DNA of 64,000 nt from Eucommia ulmoides (taxonomy: Eukaryota > Streptophyta > Magnoliopsida > Garryales > Eucommiaceae). Of this stretch, positions 1 through 10,755 are shown one piece after another. The stretch spans positions 7,205,380-7,269,379 of the forward strand of contig CM028336.1 in NCBI GenBank assembly GCA_016647705.1, written 5' to 3'. Within the stretch, counting starts at the first letter, position 1. Every line of letters begins with the position of its first letter. The position numbers were made by a program, and so were the translations under genes. Under the pieces are notes generated by a model. That model was not told where the DNA came from, ran no database searches, and saw only the letters and a list, made by a program, of their open reading frames with translations.

Positions 1-563
1 TTGTGGTGGAGTGGTGGTTTAGGATGTGATGTTTTATTTATATTGGGTGATTTATTATTTATTTCAGGTGATTGGTATGATGTTTATACTGGATGGTTTT
101 AGAAATGGAACTTAAATATACTACTTCATTTTCACTGCATATATGATGCTTATGTTGAATCTACGTGTAAATGTTGTTTTATCTAGAAGGTATTATTATT
201 AAATAAAAATGATTTTATTAAGAAGGCAGTACACTTACAGGTGAAATGGCTAAGAGTCGGTCCCCTACTGGCACGGGGTAGAGTCCGTCGATGGTATAGC
301 AAGGAATAAAAATTTTCGGGAAGTGTTATCTGAGGCGAACCGAGGAAAGGTTCATCGTTTTTTTTTTTTTCTTTTGTTCTTCTAGAAGGGAATTCAGGGA
401 CGGGTGTGTCTCTGATTTGAAAAGATGTTTATGACCTGTATTTTGATATTTGTATAATTATGAATGCATACCGTCGCTTTCTAGTTGGTTTGTCGCTTAG
501 GAAATGTCGTGTCGACATCACGCCGGCCCCACAGGTGACGGGTGTCCGGGGTGAAGTGTGACA
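1..563 (+). repeat. possible LTR remnant of a Ty3/gypsy-like element
   Basis: This stretch has no usable ORF. Two GC-richer blocks (about 240-350 and 475-560) stand out from the AT-rich surroundings. The second ends in GGGGTGAAGTGTGACA, which resembles the CGGGGTGTGACA-type 3' end of chromovirus LTRs as I remember them. No matching second LTR, primer-binding site or coding remnant is visible, and the left end lies outside the window. It could instead be another GC-rich dispersed repeat. Confidence 0.28.
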
Positions 564-1019
564 AGTTAACTTTTTATTGAAGGTTTTATTTACTTTGAAT
601 TCAGTAATTATTGAAATTTTATTGGATTGAAATGGAACAAATTAAAATTTTAAGGTGATATGTATTTAAATTGAAGTACAGGATCTAATGTTGTAATAAA
701 AAAATAAAATTAAACAGGAAGTTATTATAAGATATTAAAATAATCAAAACGGGAAAATTGGAGTGTCTTCAAATTGTTTTTTTCTCCACACACACACATA
801 TATATATATATTAATTTGGGGACACAAATTTTTTTGTATGTTTGTATTTTGGATCTACAAAACAATTGTATAAGATGTATCTAGATAATAGGTATAAAAA
901 ATAAATAAATTATATAACATATATATGATTATACATATATGAGAGAGAGAAATTATATTATAACAATACTAATTTTTTGTATTCATAGTGAATATATTTT
1001 ATTTTTTTAATGAAAATTT
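564..1019. other. AT-rich spacer without a gene
   Basis: The spacer contains only AT-rich sequence with a short CA/TA microsatellite near 788-811 and a GAGAGAGA run near 940. No coding, RNA-gene or clear element end is visible. Confidence 0.6.
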
Positions 1020-1450
1020 TATATTTTGATTTTTTTGGTAATTTTTTTTATTTAAATAAAAAATTTATGGGTGTCAGACCAGCACTAGGGTCGAACTTGA
1101 AAATGGTGTTTTGAACTACCGGAGGATTTGGGCTGGGAAACATGACCAAGTGAATAGGCGAGATCGAGCTTGGGCCTTGAAGAGTCTTATAAATTTTTTT
1201 GGTAAAACCTAATTCAATCTCCGTTCAACTACACCATTAAACAATCTTAAAAAATAACAAAGAACTGAAATATTAATAATAAAACATACAACAGATCAAG
1301 ATTGTTTCCAAAATTTTATATTTTTTCCGTTGATTAAGTTTTTTGTTAGGGAAAAAGAAACAAAACGTTAAAGGAATAACAATCTAATTAATATATAATT
1401 TAATACTTTGAAGCTACAAAGGAGATTATTTCGGCATCCCTATCACCCTC
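1020..1450 (+). repeat. direct repeat copy A (partner at 4215-4690)
   Basis: The segment aligns by eye along its whole length with 4215-4690. Shared landmarks in the same order include ATGGTGTTTTGAA, a GGAGGA(C/T)TTGGGCTG block, CAGATCAAGATTGTT and ACAAAGGAGATT. The copies are diverged, with many substitutions and small indels. They are about 3.2 kb apart in direct orientation, and neither has TG...CA ends, so a plain LTR pair is unlikely. They could be two copies of one dispersed element or a split segmental duplication. Confidence 0.6.
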
Positions 1451-3029
1451 ACCTTCAAAAAATCTTTTTGGAAATTGAATTATGTAATTTTATAATTTTT
1501 TTGGTTTGGACAGACATTAAATTTTAATAATAAAAAATTAAAAAAAAAAAAAAAAAAAACTAACTATATATTTTTTATTTTAAAAATTTAATAATAAAAT
1601 TTTAGTGATATTATTTTAATTTTACTATTTTCATACATTAACCTATTGTATAGTTATAATTTTATTATTTTCATACTATTTTAGATATATTATTTTTATA
1701 TCTATTTTAATAATATAATTTTAGTAATATCATTTCAATTATATCTATTAATAGAAGTGAAATTCTTGTTTGGGGAATTAGAAAATTCAGTAGATTTTAC
1801 AAATTTTTTTGTAGTATCCAGATAAGGTTTTTTTTTTTTTAAAAAAAATAAATAAATAAAAGGAAATTCAATTTCGAAGTAAAATCACTATTTCAATCAC
1901 TTTAATCGGAAGTAACCCTAGAACAATAAAACTAAACCATAAAAGAGGAGGAAATTGAGTTGCACGCGCACGGTTGGCCGTTGCTCTGACGCCGCGGTGG
2001 TTCGAGGGCGGCGAGTAGGCAGTCGCCCCTACCCATGACGGGCCCTTAGGTCGGTTCTTGCTACGTGGCTGGGAGCTAGGCCAAGGGTAACCCTGGTCGG
2101 TTCCTGGCACTATTTCTTTGTAGAGGAGGGGATCTTGATGTTGCCGGAGGGGGGGAGGGTCCTCTCTAGTGGTGTAGACTCGTGATTGCGAGATGGATGG
2201 CGATTCCTGGGCGTGTGCCCCTTCGAAGATGCCACACAAGTGTCGTGGCCTTGAGGTTGCTCCTCAAGGCAACATTAGCAAAATTAATTAAAGAAAGAAA
2301 AATTAGAAATGAAGACTAGAATATCGATCCCAGAACAACAAAGAACATTTCGCTTTCCAACAAAATTTCTACCTCAACAAATATTAACCCCCAAAATAAA
2401 ATTATTAACCCACAAAAAAAAAAGGTAAATAAATAGGAAAGAACAAAAACTTCTGACCTTTCATTCAAATGAGAACGCTTCTGAATAATTCTTCCATGCA
2501 CTTTTGGTGGCACAAAAACAGTGCCTTAAACTTGACAAGAATTAATACATGCATCAAACTTGAATACAACAGAAGTATAAATGCTACCATTGAATATTAT
2601 AATCCAGCAAAATATTAATTTTAAATAGCAGTGTAAATGTTCATAACAAAAGAACGTAAATATTCTTTCTATAGTTTTTGCAAACATAACAAAAGAACGT
2701 AAAAATAAAAGAACGCGTGAATATAATAAAAAAAAACATAACTGTTCACATAAAAGTCAGGAACATTCAGAGCAACACAATCAGTCCATTGACATGTATT
2801 AATTGTTTAAATATACAAAAAATAAAAATATGAATGTTAGCATCTTGATATATTTTACAGAACAATATTTTATATATGTATATTATGGAAGAATCATGGT
2901 CAAAGAACAAGTGTCTATTTTCTAAAAAATCTCAAAGAACTAAAAACTTTATTATTTTAGTTGGGGTCTATTTTATGATTTATATATCTTCTAGAGAACT
3001 AAATAATAATTTTCCCTTTATTAAATTGA
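1451..3029. other. gene-free region with a GC-richer patch
   Basis: It is mostly AT-rich, with long A runs near 1534-1559. A GC-richer patch at about 1960-2250 opens a 123-codon minus-strand frame (1868-2239), but its composition is proline/serine/arginine-rich and matches no family I know. A second minus-strand frame at 2316-2513 is mostly hydrophobic low-complexity sequence. I see no convincing gene here. Confidence 0.55.
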
Positions 3030-3960
3030 TGAAAAATATAGACATAATATATGGACATTAAATTTAATAATAATACAGAAATATAAAATTTATAAATTTA
3101 ATATGAAATAAAATATAGGGACATTAAATTTATGAAAATTCTGGAAATAATATAACATTAAATTTGTTAATAAAATTGAGACATTAAATTTATAAAAATC
3201 AAATTAACGAGAAAATATAATATATGAAAATTATCGGCTTTAATTTACGGATAATTAAAGAAATAATAAATGGACATTAAATTTAGTAATAATGCAAAAA
3301 CGTTAAATTTTATGAAAATCAAATTAAAAATAATATAAAAGAAGAAATATAATATACGAAAATTATGAAGATTAACTCCATAGAAATTATAGAAATAATA
3401 TATACTCATTAAATTTAGTAATAATACCGAAACACGAAATTTACAAAAAATTAAATTAAAAAACTAGTATAAAAGAAGAAATATAATTTACAGAAATATG
3501 AACATTAAATTTATAGAAATTATAGAAATAATATATGGACATTAAATTTAGTAATAATAAAAAAATATTAAATTTATCGAAATTAAATTAAAAAATAATA
3601 TAAAAAAAGAAATATAATATACAAAAATTATAGACATTAAATTTTAAAAAATATAAAAATAATGTATCGACAATAAATTTAGTAATAATTCTGAAATTTA
3701 ATATAATAAAATTATATAAATAATATAAAATAGAAAATATAATATACGGAAATTATGAACATTAAATTTAAGAAAATTATAGAAATAATATATGGACATC
3801 AAACTTAGTAACAAAAATGAAAGGTTAAATTTACAGAATCTAAATTAAAGAAATATTAATATAAGAAAAAAAAAATATACGAAAATTATGGATAGAAAAT
3901 TATGGATATTAAATTTATAAAAAAGTATACAGATAATAAATGGATTTTGAGTTAATGAAA
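3030..3960 (+). repeat. degenerate tandem array, unit about 130 bp
   Basis: A block reading roughly GGACATTAAATTTAGTAATAAT recurs near 3053, 3271, 3402, 3537, 3665, 3793 and 3935. From the second copy on the spacing is about 128-142 bp. Each block is followed by an AAATTTAT..AAATTAAA segment and an AGAAATATAATATACG segment. The array is strongly AT-rich and diverged. It ends less than 100 bp before a Helitron-like hairpin at 4030-4045, and internal tandem repeats near a 3' end are common in non-autonomous Helitrons. Confidence 0.6.
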
Positions 3961-4027
3961 TTGAAACATTACTTTATAGAAATTAAGTTTAAAAAATATT
4001 GAATTTGGTTCAATTTTTTTTTTTACA

Positions 4028-4057
4028 CTCGTGCCTGAAGGCACGGTTAATAGCTAA
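4028..4057 (+). mobile_element. Helitron-like 3' terminus (candidate)
   Basis: A short hairpin, CGTGCC-TGAA-GGCACG (4030-4045), is followed eight bases later by CTAA and then T, which fits the relaxed Helitron end rule (hairpin, about 10 nt, CTRR, host T). The hairpin matches the stem at 37391-37409. No matching 5' TC end was identified, so the element body (perhaps including the 3.0-4.0 kb array) is inferred. Confidence 0.4.
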
Positions 4058-4214
4058 TAGATGTATAAGACGGATAAATTATATAATTATAATACTAATT
4101 GTTTGTCTATGAAGTTTAATTAATTGTATGTATTTTGACTTAGAAGTGAAGTTAGTAGTGGCCCAGTAGAAAATCTTGATTAATAGGGATATTTGAATAT
4201 GTTTGAAAAATTTT

Positions 4215-4690
4215 CAATGAAAAAATTATATTTTGATTTTTGGTGATTATTTTTCGATTTATATAAAAAATTTATTGGGGTCGGACTTGCAATAGGGTCG
4301 GACATGAACATGGTGTTTTGAATTATGGGAGGACTTGGGCTGCGAAATACGACCCAGTGGACAGACTAGCTCGGGCTCAGGTCCTAAGGAATCTTGTAAT
4401 TTTTTAGGTAAAACTTTATCCGAATCCGACTCTACTTCACCAATAAACAATCCTAAGAAACACCAAGAAAGTGAAATATTAATAAAAAACTTATAGCAGA
4501 TCAAGATTGTTCCCAAATTTTATATTTTGTCTTGTGATCAAGTTTTTTTGTTAGAATATAAAAAAAAATTAAAAAACAAAAATGTTAAGAAAAATAAAAA
4601 AAAAACTAATTAATGCACAACTTAAAACTTGGAAGGCACAAAGGAGATTGTTTTAGCATCACACCTTCAATTACTTCCTAATTTCAAATT
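4215..4690 (+). repeat. direct repeat copy B (partner at 1020-1450)
   Basis: This is the second copy of the diverged direct repeat described at 1020-1450. It begins near the TATATTTTGATTTTT block and runs through CAGATCAAGATTGTT and CACAAAGGAGATTGTT. It lies just after the Helitron-like end, so the intervening 1451-4060 DNA may have been inserted between, or duplicated with, the two copies. Confidence 0.55.
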
Positions 4691-4996
4691 TGATAGACAA
4701 CAAATCTTTACTTGAAAAGGCAAGGAGTAAGCATATACGTGAGAGTGAACCACTTTCTATTTCCGTGATTCTTGCAATTCATTTCTCTCCCACCAAAATC
4801 CCTCAATCATCATCGGTTGTGGTCTGACAAGTTGCTCTCTTCAATGTAATATAATTTTATATCTTTTTGAGGTAAGGGGTTCAATAAATTCTAAATTTTG
4901 AAATTACATTATTTATAAATTTTTTTTAAAATTATATCATTTATAAATTTTTTGTTCGGATATTCATTTAAATGTTTAGATAATCATTTGAAATGA

Positions 4997-5361
4997 TTTT
5001 TATGGAAGCTTATGCAAAACCGTGTGACGGTGGACTTGGTGTTGATGAAGATGGGCGTCAATCTTGCCTCTGGTTGTAGTTGTTGTGTGACCCGAGCACA
5101 AGAAACTTTGCAGCATCTTTTTTGTGGAAAGTGAGGTGACAACCAAAATTTGGCGTACTTTTAGTGCCTTTTTTCACATTCCTTACTTGGATCAACTGCT
5201 GTTACATATACTCACTCTTTGGTGGGGTAGGTTGAGAAGTGATTCTTAGTTCCATAATCTGGGAGTGTTGGTCCCATCTTTCATCTGCTGGGAGATTTGG
5301 TTAAATCGAAATAGAGCTATTCATGACAAGGTGACAATGTCACATGATTGGACATGGTTAT
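4997..5361 (+). pseudogene. LINE (non-LTR retrotransposon) 3' remnant with zf-RVT domain
   Basis: Translation from 4997 gives FLWKLMQNRVTVDLVLMKMG, then a cysteine-rich stretch (ASGCSCCVTRAQETLQHLFC). After a frameshift near 5130 it continues as VTTKIWRTFSAFFHIPYL, an LTLWW segment, and later PSFICWEIWLNRNRAIHDK. This order (LW..L..R, CxxC..ET..HLFF/C, IW, WW, WEIWxxRN) is typical of the zinc-binding domain (zf-RVT) that follows the reverse transcriptase in plant LINEs. One frameshift and at least two stops (TGA near 5130, TAG near 5249) break it. The rest of the reverse transcriptase is absent upstream. The family call is confident; the exact clade is unknown. Confidence 0.75.
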
Positions 5362-5399
5362 AATTGTCTCCTATCTCTCTAACTCTACACCATTTCACG

Positions 5400-6180
5400 T
5401 GAACAACGGTAATCTAATTTTTTCAGATTTTGGATTTTCATATCTGAAAACTCAGATTTGGAATTTCCAGGTCTCTCGCGTAAATGTTCATATGATTATT
5501 TATCAGATTTGATAATTTGAGTGTTTTTTTTTTTTTTCATTTGAATGTTCATGTGATTTTTTGTTGATATTCTTGTGTAAATGTTCATGTGATTGTTTTT
5601 TAGATTTGTGAATAGAAGTTTTTTTTTTTTTTTTTTTGTTTTCATGCGAATGTTCATGTGATTTTTTTGTTTGATTTGTATGAAGTGTTTGTTTATTCAC
5701 GAAGTGTATTGATTATTTCTCAAATATTGAGTGAACTTTCATACAGAACGTGTGAATTATTGTCGAGTGAATTTTTAGTAAATTGAAATATTATTTTGAA
5801 TATTGAGTGGACATTCACACAAAAAGTGTGAACCATTGTTTGAGAGAATTTGAGTTAATTTTTTTTATTTTTTTTTTGTTTCATGTGAATGTTCAAATTT
5901 GTGCCATAAATTTGCAAACCAACCAATGTTTTTATGTGATTTTTTTATTGATTTGTGTAGAGTTTTCGTTTATTCATGATGATCGTTTATCAAATAATGA
6001 GTGAACGTTCACACAAAAACGTGTGAACTATTGTTGAGTGATTTTTGAGTGAACCAAAATATTTGTTCTAAAATATTGAGTGGACATTCATATAAAAGTG
6101 CGAACCATTGTTTGAGTGAACTAATATATTTTTCTGAATATTGAGTAAACATTTACACAGAAGTTTCAATGACACAGTTC
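5400..6180. repeat. degenerate repeat array rich in GTGAA/TTCAC motifs
   Basis: Short related blocks recur: TGAATGTTCATGTGATTTTT (near 5545, 5585, 5650, 5885), and farther right ATTGAGTGGACATTCA and GTGTGAAC(C/T)ATTGTTGAG (near 5725-5780, 5795-5835, 6000-6035, 6075-6120). Many units contain the small palindrome TGAACGTTCACA or a variant. The period is irregular (about 60-90 bp). No gene is present; ORFs here are lysine/asparagine or phenylalanine runs produced by the repeat. Confidence 0.5.
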
Positions 6181-6320
6181 GTAAATAAAAATAAATTGGG
6201 AGGGCATTTATCAAGGATTTTTTTCTATAATTTATGTGAGGACTATAAACTTAATTATTTGAATTAAAGGGGTATTTTTTAGTTTATACATCTTTAAAAG
6301 ACTAAATAATTAATTACTCT

Positions 6321-6797
6321 ATTATTATTTGAATCACAAATATTTTTTGAAGCAATTTAATTGTGAATAAGAAAATTAATCATATATTTTTGCATTAATT
6401 AAAAAAAATTAAATATAGCTAAATAATATTGAGTGGCGTCATTCATTGTTTTATATATATAAAAAAAAATAAAAAAATCAAAACTTGAAAAATGCATTAT
6501 TTAACCTTATTAAAATATTCTCTCTCCTTCCACTTTTAAGTATTAGATTTTTTTATTTTTTTTTTGTGGAATTATTATTTGAATCACAATTATTTTTTAA
6601 AGTAATTTAAAATGTGAATTAGGGAATTAATAATATATTTTTTCATTAATTTAAAAAATTAAATATAGCTAAAAAATATTGAGTGGGCCACTCATTAATT
6701 TATATATATAAAAAAAAAATAGAACCTACCAAAAAGCTTGAAAAATACATTCTTTAATCTCATTAAAACATTATCTCTCCTTCCACTTTTAAGTATT

Positions 6798-6800
<3 letters not shown>
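6321..6800 (+). repeat. tandem duplication, period 250 bp
   Basis: The segment 6321-6550 is repeated at 6571-6800. Both begin ATTATTATTTGAATCACAA and share AAATATAGCTAAA, ATATTGAGTGG and a terminal CTCCTTCCACTTTTAAGTAT. The copies have diverged by scattered substitutions and small indels. The second copy ends in a (TA)n tract into which the adjacent MULE appears to have inserted. Confidence 0.7.
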
Positions 6801-6834
<34 letters not shown>

Positions 6835-6835
<1 letters not shown>

Positions 6836-7272
6836 AGTTCTTAACCAAATAAATGTATATTAAAAAATTAATTTCTGAAAACAGTGTAGTCCAAACTTAT
6901 TTACGGGATAAGTGTAAAACGCAATACCAATTTGCGTTTTTCGAAAAACGCATTTTGAAAATGCGTTTTTGAATGGGGTATTGTTTCGGTTAAAAACGCA
7001 AAACCGATTTGCATTTTTAAAGAAACGCAAATCAGTTTTGCGTTTTTCAAAACCCAAAAAAAAAAAAAAAAAGTAAAAACGGAAAATAAAAAAGTAAAAA
7101 CGCAAAACCGATTTGCGTTTTTAAAGAAACGCAAAACCGATTTGCGTTTTTAAAGAAACGCAAATCGGTTTTGCTTTTTTTAAAACAAAAAAAAAAAAAA
7201 AATAGACGGAAAAGTAAAAACGCAGAAGCGTTCTGCGTTTTTTAAAAACGCAAAACGCTTCTGCGTTTTTCA
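6835..7272 (+). repeat. left terminal inverted repeat of the MULE
   Basis: The repeat pairs with 13437-13938. The outer ~200 bp are nearly identical to the complement of the right end. The inner part is built from short palindromic modules such as AACGCAAAACCGATTTGCGTT and, further in, GCAGAAGCGTTCTGC, separated by A/T homopolymers. The overlapping frames that seem to encode phenylalanine/arginine-rich peptides (6860-7134) are by-products of these modules. Confidence 0.9.
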
Positions 7273-7891
7273 GTTACAGCACCACCGACACCTTCTTCTT
7301 CCTCATTTTCACTACCGTTTTCACTAGGGGTAAAAACACAGAAGAAGAAGAAGGGAAACAGTGAACTCCGCTCAGCCGATCTGCCGCCGTCGCTTTTCTG
7401 GCTGTCCGGTCGTCGTCTGTCGGGTGTGTGTGTGTATACGAGATATGGATTTTTTTTTATTTTGTTTTTTTCGGAAATGTAGATCTATCGGCCCTCCATC
7501 GCCGTCACCCACTCTTCCGCCGCCGATCTAGCTCCTTCACTGTTGTTCGTCTCATTTTGGTGAGTAAACCAATTTTTATTTTTATTTTCGGTTTTTTCGT
7601 AATGTAGATCTAGATTTATATTATTTGGAAATAGTTTTTTCGTAATGTAAATCTAGATCTAGAAATGTAGATGTAAAACAATTTTTTTCTTTTAGGGGTT
7701 TCGGTTTTTTTTTTTTTTTTCTGATTTTTTTGGTTTTATTTTGTGTGTATGTGTGTGTGTACATATATATATAAGGATTTCGGTTTTTATGAGGTAGATT
7801 GGACAATTTAATATTTTTTAGTAATATAATTGATAATCATAATAATACGTTACATGTTTTATTTTGATTTATAAAATTGTAGTTGTTTGAA

Positions 7892-10574
7892 ATGGAGAAT
7901 GTTACGTTATATTTGTATTGGGGCGGAAAGATATTGGAAGGAACTGAGTTTGGAGTGTCATATAGCATGTCTACGGTCAAATCGTTGAATGTTTATCGGG
8001 GGATTACGTTAAACGAATTAATTGCGATGTTACGACCATATATCTTCGAGGATGGAGTTGATGGAACTTTAAAGTTACAATGTAGGTTGCCGATAGCTAC
8101 TATTGGTCCTAGGAATTATAGACACATGTTGTATTCAATCGGTGACGATGCGGCATTAGACCATGTGCTTCAATTACCTCTTAGGGTGCCCTCACTACTT
8201 GGTGTTGAGGTGTATGTGGAGGTAGAATGAGCTTTTAATCACGCTCCAATATTTTCTTCTCAACCTGGTCTTTTTACTCAATTTTTAAGTCAAAATTCCA
8301 ATCCTCATGTTACCGCGTTATCTCTTATGTTTGACCCTCAAGTTGTTCAATCCAGTTACACTCACCGATCGCCTTACATTCCTGAAGAATATCATCCCCA
8401 CATAGTGATTGATCATGATTCAGGCACCAATTCTGCCACTCCACCTCACGAGAATGTGGAGGGTGGGACAAATACAGTCGATAGTTTTCACGATGTTGAA
8501 CAAACAGAGTTAGATGGTGCTTTTGCGCTAGAGGAAGATGAGAATTGTGGGGATGAAAATGAAGATGAAGATATGAATGTCGAGCCGACAATGGATGGGA
8601 GCGAACAATTACCGTTACACAAGATTCCTTCATTCTATAATCAGTTGGAATGGGGTGATGATGATAATATGGCAAAGTATGAGCCAAAGTTACGAAATAA
8701 TTTTTGGACCCCGGAAATGGACAAATTTAATTGTGGCATGGTCTTTAAGGACAAGAAACATATTCAGAATGCTGTGAAATATTATCATGTTATGAAAAAT
8801 AAAGTGTATCGTGTGGTAGAGACGAACCAGAAAATTTGGTCGATTAAATGCAAGCATGGTTGTGGGTGGCGGATGCGGGTGACTCTAAAACAGAGTCACG
8901 GAATGTTCCAGATTACGCAGTACAACGGGCGACACACGTGTTTCTATAATCATACGACATTAGATCATGGAAACTTGGATTCGGGTGTCATTTCTGACAT
9001 GATACTTGGACAGGTCGAAGAGGATCTAGAAGTGAAGATGGGTGTTATCGTTGCGTCCATGAAAGAGTCTCGGGGATTCACTATATCCTACCGAAAGGCT
9101 TGGTTGGCTAGATCTAAAGCCATCGAGACCTTGTTCGGCGATTGGGTATCGAAAGTTGCCAAAATTCATGTCGGCATTGCAGCACTTTAATCCTGGGATA
9201 ATTGTCGAATGGAGTATTGTTCCGACTGCTGCAGTTGGTTATTCGACATTCAACATGGTCTTTTGGGCATTCGAACCTTCTGTGGTCGGATGGAGATATT
9301 GTCGACCTGTCCTCACGATTGACGGGACCCATCTGTATGGTAACTACGAAGGAAATATCTTGATCGCTATTGGGATGACACCGTCCAATAAGTGTTATCC
9401 TATGGCATTCGCGGTGGTACCGACGGAGGACCACCGCTGTTGGTCCTGGTTTATTTTGATGCTGAAGCGCCATATTGTTAAAGACCGGCCGAAAGTCACG
9501 TTGATATCTAACAGACAGACTAGCATTCTTAGTGCAGTAAGAACTTTATGGCTTAATCAACCGAACGAGCCCGCTCGGTATTATCGATTTTGTTTGCGGC
9601 ATCTTTGTAGTAATTTTAATAACATCTTTAAAAATCAACAACTAAAAGATCTTGCGTGGAATGCGGGTGCTGCAATACAAGTTCGAAAGTACAACGCTAT
9701 CATGGAAGAAATTGCGAAAATAAAAATGGGGGTGTATACATGGTTGGATAACGTAGCCAAAGATAAATGGATCAGGTCACACGATAATGGTAAACGTTGG
9801 GGCGTGTTGACAACCAATTATGCCGAAGTATTCAACAACTGTTTGAAAGGTGCAAGGAATGTCCCAATTACAGCTGCCGTTTCAATAACTTTCTATAGGT
9901 TGGTCAAATACTTTGATCTCGGTCGACAGGAAGCTCTAAAGGACATAGGCATGGGTTTGGGATACGTAAAACATGTTGTTGAGAAAATTCAGAAATCCTA
10001 AGCGAAGTCTAAAACATACGACGTCCAAATATTCAATCGGTAAGGTTTTTTAACTTGCAATTTATTAATTAGTAATATATATTTTTTAACTAATCATCTA
10101 ATTTGATTTATAAATATATTTAATAATAGGAAGAATGCACGTTACCACGTGAAAACGAGAAAGACGTTGTCCGGTAGTATTGTTACACACAAAGTTACTT
10201 TAGGTGATAACCCTGATTGTACTTGTGGGAAATATAAAACTTTCAGATATTCATGCTCACACATGCTTGCGGTGACGGAGTATTGTGGCACAGATGCGTT
10301 TCGCTACATCGCTGATGAGTACACAATAGCAAACTTGCTGAAAGTTTGAGAGTCATCATTTGAACCGATTATTCACGAGGACTATTGGCCGATGGTTAAC
10401 TTTCCGATCCTTCTTCCTAATAAGAATAGACTTCGAGTTGTGAAGCGCAGACGACCTAAATCCATTCGCATTCGAAACGAAATGGATGTGTCGCAGCGGA
10501 CAATGACAAATCGGTGTGGGTTGTGTTCTTAAACTGGCCATGATAGGCGAACATGTCCATCCCGACCCCAATGA
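7892..10574 (+). pseudogene. MURA-type MULE transposase, multiply disrupted
   Basis: The transposase would cut and insert the surrounding element. The start is ATG 7892, right after a probable 5' leader intron (donor near 7560, acceptor AG at 7881-7882). Domains in order: an N-terminal MuDR-type domain (about 7892-8227, VTLYLYWGGKI onward), an acidic linker, a Mutator DNA-binding domain (about 8730-8945, with WSIKCKHGCGWRMRV), the MULE catalytic domain (about 9300-9640, LTIDGTHLYGNYEG and the CLRHL segment), a SWIM zinc finger (CTCGKYKTFRYSCSHM, 10222-10269) and a terminal zinc knuckle (RCGLCS..GHDRRTC). An intron lies at 10040-10129 (GT...AG, frame kept). Lesions: TGA 8228, a frameshift near 9143-9150, TAA 9999, TGA 10347, TAA 10530. 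Everything between the lesions still reads well, so inactivation looks fairly recent compared with the copia elements here. Confidence 0.9.
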
Positions 10575-10755
10575 GATAATAATTGTAATAGAGACAACAA
10601 TTTTTATTTTTTATTTTTAATTTACTTTATGGTTGGAACAACATTCGTATTGTGTTGTATTATATTGTCGTTTAGTATATTGTCGTTTAGTATATTGTGT
10701 TGTAATATATTTCGTATATTACTACTTCATATTTTAGTTTCAGATTATTGCTGCT

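Noticed and set aside
1868..2239. 123-codon minus-strand ORF
   Set aside because: Composition follows a local GC-rich patch, with no domain, no clear start context and no exon-like neighbours.
2316..2513. Minus-strand frame starting MPPKVHGRIIQKRSHLNERS
   Set aside because: The first 20 residues look protein-like but the rest is hydrophobic low-complexity sequence; I could not assign a family or find partner exons.
1020..4690. Direct repeats read as the two LTRs of a retrotransposon
   Set aside because: No TG...CA borders, no primer-binding site or purine tract at the inner edges, and no coding domain between them.
6860..7134. Two overlapping minus-strand ORFs rich in Phe/Arg/Asn
   Set aside because: They are translations of the palindromic modules in the MULE left TIR; similar peptides appear in the right TIR (13613-13872) in mirrored frames.
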